In this document: positions 54,070-63,137 of the stretch, piece after piece | Layout of the letters: each line of letters begins with the position of its first letter | Position numbering within the stretch: position 1 is the stretch's first letter | DNA from: Pseudorhodobacter antarcticus | Lineage (GTDB): Bacteria > Pseudomonadota > Alphaproteobacteria > Rhodobacterales > Rhodobacteraceae | Assembly (NCBI GenBank): GCA_945860375.1 | Contig: CAMAQR010000012.1 | Location: 1 to 64,000 of the forward strand | Direction: 5' to 3' | DNA length: 64,000 nt | Notes under the pieces: model-generated | Seen by the model: the letters and a program-made list of their open reading frames with translations, nothing else | What the model was told of the DNA's origin: nothing | The model's database searches: none | Made by a program: the position numbers and the translations under genes

Positions 54070-54726
54070 CTAGCGTGTCGGGCGGATATAGATCTCGACC
54101 CGACGGTTCAGCGCGCGCCCACCTTCGGACAGGTTCGACGCGATCGGCTGCGTCTCGCCGCGACCATAGGCGCTCAGGCGGCCATTCGGCACGCCGCTGT
54201 CGCGCAGCACATTCGCCACCGAAACGGCGCGGCGCTGCGACAAGTCCTGGTTCAGGGCTGCCGAGCCGACGTTGTCAGTGTGGCCCACAACTTCGATCAG
54301 GCTGTTCGGATAGCGGATCAGGTTGGCAGCAATTGCGCGCAGATCACGGGTCAGGTCGGGCCGCAGACCGGCGCTGCCGGTGGCAAACAACACGTCCTGC
54401 GGCATGTTCACGATCAGATAATCGCCGTTGTTGGTGACTGAGATGTTCTGGTTGCCAAGCGAACCGCGCAGATCAGCCGCTTGCTGATCCAGCGACGCGC
54501 CAATTGCGCCGCCAACGGCCGCACCCAGCGCGCCACCGATGACGGCTTTGGCCAGTTTGTCGTCACCCTTTTGGCTGGCCCCGGCCACAGCCCCGATGAT
54601 GCCACCCATCACGGCGCCATTGGTGGCGCGGGCGTTCGGGTCGTTGGGGTAGGCGTTCGGATCCACGCAAGCGGTAAGCCCCATCAGAGCAATGGTGGAA
54701 ATCAGGATTGGAGTTTTGAATTGCAT
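54070..54726 (-). CDS. OmpA-family outer-membrane lipoprotein
   Basis: A 218-residue protein with lipobox IALMGLTAC (Cys near 20), a glycine-zipper region (VMGGIIGAVAGA; IGGALGAAVGGAIGASLD) and a C-terminal OmpA domain binding peptidoglycan (DVLFATGSAGLRPDL; VVGHTDNVGSAALNQDLSQR; RALNRRVEIYI). YiaD/Pal-like. ATG 54726 is preceded by GAGG; ATG 54738 is also possible. Confidence 0.93.
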   Translation of the reverse strand: MQFKTPILISTIALMGLTACVDPNAYPNDPNARATNGAVMGGIIGAVAGASQKGDDKLAKAVIGGALGAAVGGAIGASLDQQAADLRGSLGNQNISVTNNGDYLIVNMPQDVLFATGSAGLRPDLTRDLRAIAANLIRYPNSLIEVVGHTDNVGSAALNQDLSQRRAVSVANVLRDSGVPNGRLSAYGRGETQPIASNLSEGGRALNRRVEIYIRPTR

Positions 54727-54846
54727 TTGCTGCCTCATGTGTGTGGGCGGCCGTAATCACCCGGCCCTGAACGGTCAATATATCAACGCCGGACCCTGCG
54801 GCACGGTTCCCAACGGATCGCGGCAGATTTCCGCCCATGCTGCAAG

Positions 54847-55677
54847 TCAAGCCGCCGCGTCGTCGCGTGCGGCCTCCCAGGCCAGCATCGCGCGCTTGAC
54901 AGGCAGCCCCCAGTGATAGCCGCCCAATCCGCCAGACTTCCGCAACGCCCGGTGGCAGGGCACCAACAGGCTGATCGGATTGCGCCCGACCGCCGTGCCC
55001 ACAGCCCGTTGCGCTGTCGGATGCCCCACCGCACCCGCCAGTTCGGAATAGCTGGTCACATGGCCGGACGGAATGTGCAGTAGCGCCTCCCAGACCTTGA
55101 TCTGGAACGGCGCGCCGATCAGATGCAGCCGCGCCGCCCGCCCGGCCATGGCGTCTTGCGCAAGATCGGCCATATGCTGATCCTGCACATAGGTCGCCTT
55201 CGGCCAGCGCGCCGCAAGGTCCGTCATCGACCAGTCGCGCCCCAATTCCTCAGTGAACCCCATGCCGCAAATGCCGCGATCCGTGGCCATCACCAAAGCC
55301 TCGCCAAAGGGGGTTGGCGCATAGGCCCAGCGGATCAGCAGCCCCGCGCCGCCCGCAGCATAATCGCCCGGGCTCATTGCCTCCCATGTCAGAAACAGAT
55401 CGTGCAGCCGCCCGCCGCCTGACAGCCCCGCGCCAAGGGCGGTGTCCAGCACGGTAAAGCGGTTGGCCAACATGCGGCGGGCGTGGTCCAGTGTCAGATA
55501 TTGTTGATAGCGTTTTGGCGACACGCCGACCCATTGCGAAAAGGTGCGCTGAAAATGCGCCGCACTGATCCCCATTTGCGCCGCCATTTCATCCAGCGTC
55601 AGGCCGGGGCCACCCGCGTCAATGATCTTCAACGCACGGGCAATGACGGCGTAATGATAGGGGGGCTGGTCGGTCAT
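54847..55677 (-). CDS. Ada-like methylated-DNA-[protein]-cysteine methyltransferase with AraC HTH
   Basis: Repairs O6-methylguanine by transfer to its own cysteine. The 276-residue protein has an AraC-type HTH (about 15-110, ISAAHFQRTFSQWVGVSPKR), a ribonuclease-like domain and the O6-MGT domain with FQIKVWEALLHIPSGHVTSY and active-site LVPCHRAL. The N-terminal zinc domain of Ada that senses phosphotriesters is missing, so methyl-dependent activation as in E. coli cannot operate the same way. Confidence 0.92.
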   Translation of the reverse strand: MTDQPPYHYAVIARALKIIDAGGPGLTLDEMAAQMGISAAHFQRTFSQWVGVSPKRYQQYLTLDHARRMLANRFTVLDTALGAGLSGGGRLHDLFLTWEAMSPGDYAAGGAGLLIRWAYAPTPFGEALVMATDRGICGMGFTEELGRDWSMTDLAARWPKATYVQDQHMADLAQDAMAGRAARLHLIGAPFQIKVWEALLHIPSGHVTSYSELAGAVGHPTAQRAVGTAVGRNPISLLVPCHRALRKSGGLGGYHWGLPVKRAMLAWEAARDDAAA

Positions 55678-55780
55678 GTCTGGCTCCTTGCGCCCAACAT
55701 AGGGCGGGGTCGGACAACAAGCGACCCGTTTCCTGCGCCTAGCGCTTGTCGCAAACACCGGGATCGGGCATATCCGGGTT

Positions 55781-56425
55781 ATGACACGCCAACTCGATTA
55801 CCCCGCACTGAAACGCATCTTCACCCGGTTTCAGGCCGCCGAGGCCGAACCGTTGGGAGAGCTGGATCACACCAACGCTTTCACGCTGGTGGTGGCCGTG
55901 GCTTTGTCGGCGCAGTCCACCGATGTGGGCGTCAACAAGGCCACCAAGCGGCTGTTTGAAATCGCAGATACGCCGGAAAAGATGCTGGCTTTGGGCGAAG
56001 AGGGCGTGGTCGGGCACATCAAGACCATCGGCCTGTTCCGCAACAAGGCCAAGAATGTGATCAAGATGTGCCGAATCTTGATCGACACCTTCGACGGTCA
56101 GGTGCCCTCCAGCCGGGCCGCCTTGCAATCCCTGCCCGGCGTGGGGCGCAAGACCGCCAATGTGGTGCTGAACATGTGGTTTCGCCAACCTTCGCAGGCG
56201 GTGGATACCCATATCCTGCGGCTGGGCAACCGTTCTGGCATCGCGCCGGGCAAGGACGAGGTGGCGGTCGAACGCGCCATCGAGGACAATGTGCCGGCCG
56301 AATTTCAATTGCACGCCCACCACTGGCTAATCCTGCACGGGCGGTATATCTGCACCGCGCGCAAACCCAAATGCGGCATCTGCCCTATCCGTGATGACTG
56401 CTTGTACGAGGATAAAACCGAATGA
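55781..56425 (+). CDS. nth: endonuclease III
   Basis: A DNA glycosylase/AP lyase for oxidised pyrimidines. The 214-residue protein has HhH-GPD LPGVGRKTANVVLNMWF with the catalytic Lys, the Asp in QAVDTHILRLGNR, and the 4Fe-4S ligands C-x6-C-x2-C-x5-C at CTARKPKCGICPIRDDC. ATGA overlap with the adenosine kinase gene. Confidence 0.96.
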   Translation: MTRQLDYPALKRIFTRFQAAEAEPLGELDHTNAFTLVVAVALSAQSTDVGVNKATKRLFEIADTPEKMLALGEEGVVGHIKTIGLFRNKAKNVIKMCRILIDTFDGQVPSSRAALQSLPGVGRKTANVVLNMWFRQPSQAVDTHILRLGNRSGIAPGKDEVAVERAIEDNVPAEFQLHAHHWLILHGRYICTARKPKCGICPIRDDCLYEDKTE

Positions 56426-57405
56426 AACGCTATCAGGTTGTCGGCATCGGCAATGCCATCGTTGACGTATTTGCCCAAGCCGACGACAGCTTTCTGGAAC
56501 TGATGGGCATCGAAAAAGGCATCATGCAGCTGGTCGAGCGGGAGCGGGGCGAACTTTTGTATGCCGCGATGACCGACCGGGTGCAGGCGCCGGGCGGGTC
56601 TGTGGCGAACACGCTGGCGGGGCTGGGCAATCTGGGTCTGACCACGGCCTTCATTGGCCGCGTGCATGATGACGCCTTGGGGCGGTTCTATGTGACCTCG
56701 ATGGCCGAAGGTGGCACTGATTTTGTGAACGCGCCGGTGGCGGGGGGGGATCTGCCGACCTCACGCTCGATGATCTTCGTGGCCCCGGATGGGGAGCGGT
56801 CGATGAACACCTATCTGGGAATTTCGTCCGATCTTGGCCCGGCTGATGTGTCCGACCATGTGGCGGGCGAGGCGGCGATCCTGTTTCTTGAGGGGTATCT
56901 CTACGACAAGCCTGCCGGAAAGCAGGCGTTCGAAAGGGCTGCGAAACTGTGTCAGGCGGCGGGCGGGTTGGCGGGGATTGCGTTGTCGGACCCCTTCTGC
57001 GTCGACCGTCACCGCGACAGTTTCCGCACTCTCGTCAAGGAACTGGACTATGTGATCGGCAATGAACACGAATGGGCGAGCCTGTATCAGACCGATCTGG
57101 AGGCGGCCTTGACGCAGGCGGCGCGGGATGCGGGGCTGGTGGTTTGCACGCGGTCGGGGGATGAAGTGATCCTGATCCGCGGCGATGAACGCGTGGTGGT
57201 GCCGGTCAGGCGCGTGGTGCCGGTGGATGCCACCGGGGCGGGCGATCAGTTTGCGGCGGGCTTCCTGTTTGGGCTGTCCACGGGGCGGTCTTTGGAGGTT
57301 GCGGGGCGGATGGGGTGCATCGCTGCCGCCGAGGTGATCAGCCATTTTGGGGCGCGTCCCGAGGCGAATCTGACCGATCTGTTCGCGATGGAAGGGCTGA
57401 TTTGA
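56422..57405 (+). CDS. adenosine kinase (PfkB family)
   Basis: A 327-residue sugar/nucleoside kinase: VVGIGNAIVDVFAQADDSFL, GGSVANTLAGLGNLGLTTAF and the PfkB signature DATGAGDQFAAGFLFGL with catalytic Asp. The adenosine preference follows the alphaproteobacterial family and is an inference. It shares an operon with nth. Confidence 0.9.
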   Translation: MKRYQVVGIGNAIVDVFAQADDSFLELMGIEKGIMQLVERERGELLYAAMTDRVQAPGGSVANTLAGLGNLGLTTAFIGRVHDDALGRFYVTSMAEGGTDFVNAPVAGGDLPTSRSMIFVAPDGERSMNTYLGISSDLGPADVSDHVAGEAAILFLEGYLYDKPAGKQAFERAAKLCQAAGGLAGIALSDPFCVDRHRDSFRTLVKELDYVIGNEHEWASLYQTDLEAALTQAARDAGLVVCTRSGDEVILIRGDERVVVPVRRVVPVDATGAGDQFAAGFLFGLSTGRSLEVAGRMGCIAAAEVISHFGARPEANLTDLFAMEGLI

Positions 57406-57409
57406 GGGT

Positions 57410-57482
57410 GGTCCCAATTCGGGACCATCTTTATATATAGTAAAATCAATAGGTTGACCCATCTGAATTAGGGATTTGTTAA
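57410..57482 (+). promoter_or_regulatory. palindrome plus promoter module upstream of the 57613 gene
   Basis: GGTCCC-AATTC-GGGACC (57410-57426), an AT-rich stretch, TTGACC (57454-57459), 17 bases, TGTTAA (57477-57482). The palindrome differs by one base from the one upstream of argB. It may double as the adenosine kinase terminator. The rest of the gap to 57613 has an 8-pair hairpin (GCTTTTGG/CCAAAAGC, about 57564-57589). Confidence 0.6.
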
Positions 57483-57612
57483 CTTTTGCGGCGACATCAA
57501 GGGGCGAACCGTGGGCGCGTGATCTGACGCAGATGACCAGAGCCCAGCCGCTTGCAGGGCGAGAGCTTTTGGGGCATCACGGCCAAAAGCGGCACAGAAC
57601 AAGGGTGTGACC

Positions 57613-57780
57613 ATGGATTACGGCAAATCGGGCAATGCGACAGCGGCCAAGAACGTGCCAAAACACCGCGTTGGCAAGGGCTTGGGGGCTGAGAAATCGG
57701 CCACAGGCGGCAAGGCCAGCAAGGATGAGCTGGTGGCGCGGATGAAGGCGGCTGCCGAGGCCAAGAAGGCGCAGGAATAG
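57613..57780 (+). CDS. hypothetical 55-residue charged protein
   Basis: Begins MDYGKSGNATAAKNVPKHRV, has a Gly/Lys-rich centre and ends with the helix DELVARMKAAAEAKKAQE. Highly hydrophilic and rich in Lys and Ala, it is likely disordered with one helix. I recall similar short proteins in Rhodobacteraceae but know no function. Weak ribosome binding site. A promoter module and a downstream hairpin (57826-57845) bracket it as a single-gene unit. Confidence 0.65.
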   Translation: MDYGKSGNATAAKNVPKHRVGKGLGAEKSATGGKASKDELVARMKAAAEAKKAQE

Positions 57781-57825
57781 GCGTGGTTGCAGGGAGGGGT
57801 GTACCCAACCTGACGGATGGGAGAG

Positions 57826-57846
57826 AGCCGGGGTGAACCCCGGCTT
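57826..57846. terminator. hairpin between the small gene and the RNase T2 gene
   Basis: AGCCGGGGT (57826-57834) and ACCCCGGCT (57837-57845). It overlaps the last codon of the minus-strand RNase gene by one to two bases and can serve both converging genes. The effective loop is four bases. Confidence 0.6.
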
Positions 57847-58483
57847 ATCGAACCGCCTTTAGCCCGGCATCCTTCAGCGTGCAGTCCTTGACCACATCGG
57901 CACCGCAGCGGCGGGGGTGCAGGTCGGAGGTCAGGCAGATGCGGACCTCTTGGATCATGCCGCCTTTGCAGGTGACGGTGATCTGATCGCGGGTCAGGTC
58001 GGGGTTGGCTTCGACAAAGGCGTCTTCGATCACCAAGGCGGGCGCCACCAGATCCTTGCGGATCTGCGCGAAAATCGGCGGGATCACCACAGAATCATAG
58101 GCCTGCCGCATGGTGCTGTAATAGGCCTTGGCCGAGAGCCCCGAACAGCGCCCGTGTTTCTTCCACTGATAAAAGGCCAAACCCGAGCCGCCCATGATAT
58201 CGGCCATCTGCACGGTGTCGCCGCGAGAGGGATCGCTTTGCCCGCTGCGGCAATAGCTGGGGTAGCCATCTTCAAACTGCGGCCAAAGCCCATGCAGCGT
58301 CCATGTCAGGCCGCGTCCGGCGTCACATTGCGGATCGCCCCGCGCGTCTCCCTCCCGCGCGCACCAGTTCGAAGACCAACTCAACGACATCACGAAATAA
58401 TCGTAGTCGCCTGCCTTTTCGCCCTCGGCCTGCGCCATGGCACCCAGACAAATCGCCACCAGGGCCAGCCACAACAGGCGCAT
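57845..58483 (-). CDS. ribonuclease T2 family protein, secreted
   Basis: A 212-residue protein with a signal peptide (MRLLWLALVAICLGAMAQAE, cleavage near 19). CAS I is intact: LTWTLHGLWPQ with catalytic His. CAS II reads FYQWKKHGRCSGLSA: the Lys-His pair is there, but the usual His-Glu ahead of it is Tyr-Gln. Several cysteines suggest disulfides in the periplasm. It would degrade or scavenge RNA outside the cytoplasm if active. Confidence 0.88.
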   Translation of the reverse strand: MRLLWLALVAICLGAMAQAEGEKAGDYDYFVMSLSWSSNWCAREGDARGDPQCDAGRGLTWTLHGLWPQFEDGYPSYCRSGQSDPSRGDTVQMADIMGGSGLAFYQWKKHGRCSGLSAKAYYSTMRQAYDSVVIPPIFAQIRKDLVAPALVIEDAFVEANPDLTRDQITVTCKGGMIQEVRICLTSDLHPRRCGADVVKDCTLKDAGLKAVR

Positions 58484-58653
58484 TTCCACTTTCCCTTTGC
58501 CCAGAACGGCAGTATACGAAGCGGGATTTCCCCAAAATCGAAAACCTTGCGGCCCCGGTCGCAGCCGTTTTCCCGGCTTGGGGAAGATTTGTAAAGGCCC
58601 CCTTGCGGGCAAACGAAAGCCCGCCTGTAAACGGGCAAACGAGAGGAAGTCCG

Positions 58654-59400
58654 ATGTCCAGACCCCTTATGTCCAAGGCCACTGCTGTTTGGCTGGTGGA
58701 CAACACCACATTGACCTTCCGGCAGGTCGCGGAATTCTGCGGTATGCATGAATTGGAAGTGCAGGGCATTGCCGATGGCGATGTGGCCACGGGCGTCAAA
58801 GGCTTTGACCCGGTCGGCAACAACCAGTTGGACGCGATCGAGATTGAGCGCGGTCAAAAAGACCCGCTGTACAAGCTGAAGCTGAAGTTCAACGCCGCCG
58901 CTGTCGGTGAAGAAAAACGCCGTGGCCCGCGTTACACGCCGCTGTCGAAACGTCAGGACCGCCCGGCGTCCATCCTGTGGCTGGTGAAATTCCACCCGGA
59001 ACTGTCGGACGGCGCCATTGGCAAGCTGGTCGGCACCACCAAGCCGACGATTGCCGCGATACGGGAGCGCACGCATTGGAACATCAACAACATCACCGCG
59101 ATTGACCCGGTGGCTTTGGGTCTGTGCAAACAGTCCGAGTTGGACACGGCGGTTCAGGCCGCTGTGCGCAAGAAGGCCGCAGAGGGCACCGTGATGACGG
59201 ATGATGAACGTCGCAAGCTGGTGTCGACCGAGCAGTCGTTGGGCATGGGCACTGAAGGCAAGATGGCAACCGATCTGTCGCAGTTCACCCGCGAAGAGCG
59301 TGAAGAAAAGCCAGCCGATTTCTCGGATGCCGACAGCTTCTTCAACCTGCCGAATGACGATGATGACGACGAGGATGAAGACGACGATATCCGTCGCTGA
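58654..59400 (+). CDS. trcR: DUF1013 family cell-cycle regulator (TrcR-like)
   Basis: A 248-residue protein matching the alphaproteobacterial DUF1013 family, named TrcR in Caulobacter. TAVWLVDNTTLTFRQVAEFC and MHELEVQGIADGDVATGVKG form a first HTH-like part; SDGAIGKLVGTTKPTIAAIR a second. The C-terminus is strikingly acidic (NDDDDDEDEDDD), perhaps for contacts with RNA polymerase. ATG 58654 follows GAGAGGA. Confidence 0.9.
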   Translation: MSRPLMSKATAVWLVDNTTLTFRQVAEFCGMHELEVQGIADGDVATGVKGFDPVGNNQLDAIEIERGQKDPLYKLKLKFNAAAVGEEKRRGPRYTPLSKRQDRPASILWLVKFHPELSDGAIGKLVGTTKPTIAAIRERTHWNINNITAIDPVALGLCKQSELDTAVQAAVRKKAAEGTVMTDDERRKLVSTEQSLGMGTEGKMATDLSQFTREEREEKPADFSDADSFFNLPNDDDDDEDEDDDIRR

Positions 59401-59406
59401 GATGTG

Positions 59407-59437
59407 AAAAACCCCGGTCCAAGTGGCCGGGGTTTTT
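59407..59437 (+). terminator. terminator after trcR
   Basis: AAAAACCCCGG (59407-59417) and CCGGGGTTTTT (59427-59437), eleven pairs with a T-run. Confidence 0.9.
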
Positions 59438-59494
59438 GTTTGTGCAGGGCCCATGCTGCCCCGGATCAAGTCAGGGGTGGCGTGGCATGGGCGG

Positions 59495-60343
59495 TCAATG
59501 CGCCATCAGCACCGGGACTTCGGCCTTTTCCAGCATGTTGCGGGTGGCACCGCCCAAGATCGCCTCGCGGAAGCGGGAATGCCCGTAGGCCCCCATCACC
59601 AGCATGTCGGCATTCTGGTCCCAGACATGGCGGGCCAGCACGTCGGACACGCGGGGCAGGCTGCGGGCCAGCACCGACACTTCGGCATGGACGCCGTGGC
59701 GCACCAGCATCTGGCACAGCATACCGCCGGGATCTGACCGTTCTGCGCCTTGGGTCGGCGGGTCGATCACGGTGATGTTGACCATGTCAGCGCCCTTGAG
59801 GAAGGGCAGCGCCTGACGGGTGGCCACCATCGCCTCGGCGCTTTGGTTCCAGGCGACGATGATGCGTTTGGGCAGGGCGTTTTCGCCCAGACCCTTGGCA
59901 GGCAACACCAAAACCGGGGCCTTGCCGTCAAACAGGGCCGCCTCGACCACCGCTTCGGCCTCGGGCCCGACACCGGGGCCGTAGGGGCGGGGCAGCACGA
60001 TCAGATCGGCAAAGCGCGCTTGAGAGGCGACCAGATCGGTCAGCGCGCCCAGTTGCGTCACCACCGCCTCCAGCCCCCAGCGCAAATCGACGGGTTGGGT
60101 TGCCAGCGCGGCCCGCGCCGCTGTTTCCAACACGCGGGCATCCGTCTCGGCCCGGTCCAGCGCCACCTGCATCATCACCGCCCCGGAGCCGATGTAGGAA
60201 TAGCCGATCTGGGTGCGATCCACCCCGAGGACCAACACATCGAGATGGGCGTCCAGCGCCTGGGCCAGCCTTGCGGCGGCGGTGATCACCACTTCGGCCT
60301 CGGCCGGATTGGTCAAGATGGTGAGAATGGATTTGTAAGCCAT
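59495..60343 (-). CDS. universal stress protein (tandem UspA)
   Basis: A 282-residue protein of two Usp folds: the first (about 1-145) starts YKSILTILTNPAEAEVVITA, the second has RIIVAWNQSAEAMVATRQAL and the ATP-binding VMGAYGHSRFREAILGGATR. Divergent from ccoN across FnrL-type boxes, suggesting joint induction at low oxygen, as seen for usp genes near cbb3 operons. Confidence 0.9.
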   Translation of the reverse strand: MAYKSILTILTNPAEAEVVITAAARLAQALDAHLDVLVLGVDRTQIGYSYIGSGAVMMQVALDRAETDARVLETAARAALATQPVDLRWGLEAVVTQLGALTDLVASQARFADLIVLPRPYGPGVGPEAEAVVEAALFDGKAPVLVLPAKGLGENALPKRIIVAWNQSAEAMVATRQALPFLKGADMVNITVIDPPTQGAERSDPGGMLCQMLVRHGVHAEVSVLARSLPRVSDVLARHVWDQNADMLVMGAYGHSRFREAILGGATRNMLEKAEVPVLMAH

Positions 60344-60401
60344 GGTCTGCACTCCCTTCAGGGTTACACTGCGACAATTGCACCCCGGAATGGACTTGGC
60401 C

Positions 60402-60415
60402 TTGATGCGGATCAA
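60402..60415. promoter_or_regulatory. FNR/FnrL box
   Basis: TTGAT-GCGG-ATCAA, an exact match to the consensus TTGAT-N4-ATCAA, in the divergent usp-ccoN region. Being symmetric it could serve both genes. Confidence 0.85.
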
Positions 60416-60433
60416 TGCATTTAGACAGGGGTG

Positions 60434-60447
60434 TTGACATGGATCAA
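60434..60447. promoter_or_regulatory. second FNR/FnrL-like box
   Basis: TTGAC-ATGG-ATCAA, nine of ten consensus positions, centred 32 bases downstream of the first box and closer to ccoN. Confidence 0.6.
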
Positions 60448-60553
60448 AGCTGGTTCGCGCTGCGGCTGCGAAAAGCGGGGCAGTCGAAAAGTTCTTGGGC
60501 GGAATCTGAGTCGCAATCAGATACGGACCAGGCGAAAGACGAAGGGACGCAAA

Positions 60554-62161
60554 ATGTGGGATTACGTTAAGCTGATCGTGCTGGGGGCCGTGGCGGTGCT
60601 TGCCGCAATTGCCGCCAATTATGCGCGCGATCTGCCGTATATGGTGAACTCAATCGAGGTGATGATCGCTGCGGCTATTGTCTTTGTTTGGACGCTGCGC
60701 AACATCGGCGAGCCAAATCTTCACCCGGAAAATGAGTATATGGACGGCGTTGTCCGTGCCGGGGTGATCGCGACCACCTTCTGGGGGGTCGTCGGTTTCC
60801 TTGTGGGTGTGATCATCGCCTTTCAACTGGCCTTCCCGGCGCTGAACCTTGGCGGGATCACGGACGGGATTTTGAACTTCGGGCGTCTGCGCCCCTTGCA
60901 CACCAGCGCGGTGATCTTTGCCTTTGGCGGCAACGCGTTGATCATGTCGGCCTTCTACATTGTGCAGCGCACCAGCGGCACACGGCTGTTCGGGGGCAAC
61001 CTGGGCTGGTTCGTGTTCTGGGGCTGGCAGCTGATGATCGTGCTGGCCGCCTCGTCCTACCTTCTGGGTGGCACCCAAGGCAAGGAATACGCCGAGCCGG
61101 TCTGGTACATCGACCTGTGGATCACCGTGGTTTGGGTGGCCTTCCTGCTGACCTTCATGGGCACGCTGTGGAAGCGCAAGGAACCGCATATCTATGTGGC
61201 GAACTGGTTCTTGCTGTCAATGATCGTGACCGTGGCGATGCTGCATCTGGTCAACAACATGGCAGTGCCGGTGTCTGTCTTCTCGTCGCAATCGGTGCCG
61301 CTGTTCTCGGGCGTGCAGGATGCGATGACGCAGTGGTGGTATGGCCACAACGCCGTGGGCTTCTTCCTGACCGCGGGCTTCCTTGGCATGATGTACTACT
61401 TTGTGCCCAAGCAGGCCGAAAAGCCGGTCTACAGCTATAAGCTGTCGATCATCCACTTCTGGGCGCTGATCTTCCTGTATATCTGGGCCGGTCCGCACCA
61501 TCTGCATTACACGGCGCTGCCGGAATGGGCCGGGACCTTGGGTATGGTGTTCTCGATCATCCTGTGGATGCCAAGCTGGGGCGGCATGATCAACGGTCTG
61601 ATGACCTTGTCGGGCGCTTGGGACAAACTGCGCACCGACCCGATCATCCGCATGATGGTGGTGTCGATCGGCTTTTACGGCATGTCGACCTTTGAAGGCC
61701 CGATGATGTCGATCAAGGCCGTCAACAGCCTGTCGCATTACACCGACTGGACCATCGGACACGTCCATTCTGGCGCGCTTGGCTGGAATGGCATGATTAC
61801 CTTTGGCGCGCTTTACTTCCTGACGCCGCGCCTGTGGAACCGCCCTGCTCTGTACAGTCTGAAACTGGTGTCGTGGCACTTCTGGTTGGCCACCATCGGG
61901 ATCGTGCTTTACGCCTCGGCGATGTGGGTGACGGGCATCATGGAGGGTCTGATGTGGCGCGAAGTGGATGCGAACGGCTTCCTTGTGAACGCCTTTGCCG
62001 ACACGGTTGCGGCCAAATATCCGATGTATGTGGTTCGAGGCGTTGGCGGTCTGATGTATCTGACCGGCGGGCTGATCATGGCTTATAACCTGTGGATGAC
62101 GGTGCGCGCGCAGCCTGCAAGGGCTGCGGTCAACGCGAACAACGCCGTTCCTGCTGAATGA
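60554..62161 (+). CDS. ccoN: cytochrome-c oxidase, cbb3-type, subunit I
   Basis: The catalytic haem-copper subunit of the high-affinity terminal oxidase. The 535-residue, 12-helix protein has [20 protein letters not shown] (haem b ligand), [19 protein letters not shown] (CuB His), [20 protein letters not shown] (CuB His pair) and [20 protein letters not shown] (haem ligands). ATG 60554 is chosen; the upstream open frame is basic and passes through the regulatory region. Confidence 0.97.
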   Translation: MWDYVKLIVLGAVAVLAAIAANYARDLPYMVNSIEVMIAAAIVFVWTLRNIGEPNLHPENEYMDGVVRAGVIATTFWGVVGFLVGVIIAFQLAFPALNLGGITDGILNFGRLRPLHTSAVIFAFGGNALIMSAFYIVQRTSGTRLFGGNLGWFVFWGWQLMIVLAASSYLLGGTQGKEYAEPVWYIDLWITVVWVAFLLTFMGTLWKRKEPHIYVANWFLLSMIVTVAMLHLVNNMAVPVSVFSSQSVPLFSGVQDAMTQWWYGHNAVGFFLTAGFLGMMYYFVPKQAEKPVYSYKLSIIHFWALIFLYIWAGPHHLHYTALPEWAGTLGMVFSIILWMPSWGGMINGLMTLSGAWDKLRTDPIIRMMVVSIGFYGMSTFEGPMMSIKAVNSLSHYTDWTIGHVHSGALGWNGMITFGALYFLTPRLWNRPALYSLKLVSWHFWLATIGIVLYASAMWVTGIMEGLMWREVDANGFLVNAFADTVAAKYPMYVVRGVGGLMYLTGGLIMAYNLWMTVRAQPARAAVNANNAVPAE

Positions 62162-62176
62162 AAAGGGGGCAGGACA

Positions 62177-62902
62177 ATGGGAATTCTTGACAAACACAAG
62201 GCAATTGAAACGCACGCCACCTTATTGATGGTGCTGTCGTTGGTGGTGGTGACGATTGGCGGGATCGTAGAGATCGCCCCGCTGTTCTATCTGCAGAACA
62301 CCATTGAAAAAGTGGAAGGGGTTCGCCCCTACACACCTTTGGAACTGGCGGGCCGTGACATCTACATCCGCGAAGGGTGCTACGGCTGCCACAGCCAGAT
62401 GATCCGCCCGATGCGCGACGAGGTGGAACGCTATGGCCATTACAGCCTGGCCGCCGAGTCGATGTACGATCACCCGTTCCAATGGGGATCCAAGCGCACC
62501 GGGCCGGATCTGGCACGGGTCGGCGGGCGCTATTCGGATGCGTGGCATGTGGACCACATGACGGACCCGCAAGCCGTGGTGCCGGAATCGGTGATGCCGA
62601 AGTACAGCTTCCTGCTGAATAATGAGATCGACGGCAAATACATCGCCGACATCATGACGGCGCACCGGATGGTGGGCGTGCCTTACACCGATGACGCCAT
62701 CGCCAATGCGACGGCCGACTTTGCGGCGCAGGCCGATCCCAATGCCGACACCACGGGGCTGGAGGCGCGCTATGGCAAGGTGAACATCTCTAACTTTGAC
62801 GGTCAGCCCGCGCTGACCGACATGGATGCGGTGATCGCCTATTTGCAAGTGTTGGGCACGATGGTCGATTTCTCGACCTTCACGCCTGACCCGACGCGGT
62901 AA
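62177..62902 (+). CDS. ccoO: cytochrome-c oxidase, cbb3-type, subunit II
   Basis: A 241-residue membrane-anchored monohaem cytochrome c. N-terminal helix [20 protein letters not shown], haem site [17 protein letters not shown], axial Met probably in [10 protein letters not shown]. Passes electrons to CcoN. Fifteen bases after ccoN. Confidence 0.97.
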   Translation: MGILDKHKAIETHATLLMVLSLVVVTIGGIVEIAPLFYLQNTIEKVEGVRPYTPLELAGRDIYIREGCYGCHSQMIRPMRDEVERYGHYSLAAESMYDHPFQWGSKRTGPDLARVGGRYSDAWHVDHMTDPQAVVPESVMPKYSFLLNNEIDGKYIADIMTAHRMVGVPYTDDAIANATADFAAQADPNADTTGLEARYGKVNISNFDGQPALTDMDAVIAYLQVLGTMVDFSTFTPDPTR

Positions 62903-62912
62903 GGGGGCCGAT

Positions 62913-63134
62913 ATGGACACTTACAGCCTGCTGCGTGAATTTGCCGACAGCTGGATGCTGCTGCTGATGACGTTGTTCTTTCTGGGCATCTTTGTCTGGG
63001 CATGGCGTCCGGGGTCACGGGCCACCCATGAGGACATCGCAAATTCCATCTTCCGCCATGACAAGAAACCCTCCGAAGATCCTGTGGCGCGCGTCCAGCG
63101 CGGCACCGGGGCTTCGCAAACTGAGGAGGCGTGA
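62913..63134 (+). CDS. ccoQ: cbb3-type cytochrome oxidase subunit 3 (CcoQ)
   Basis: A 73-residue single-helix protein (SWMLLLMTLFFLGIFVWAWR) with a charged tail, which stabilises the complex. Ten bases after ccoO and three before ccoP, the usual N-O-Q-P order. Confidence 0.93.
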   Translation: MDTYSLLREFADSWMLLLMTLFFLGIFVWAWRPGSRATHEDIANSIFRHDKKPSEDPVARVQRGTGASQTEEA

Positions 63135-63137
63135 TCC

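Noticed and set aside
57465..57484. CtrA-like TTAG-N7-TTAAC half-sites in the palindrome-promoter module
   Set aside because: One mismatch in each copy and overlap with the -10; short AT-rich matches like this are too easily found by chance.
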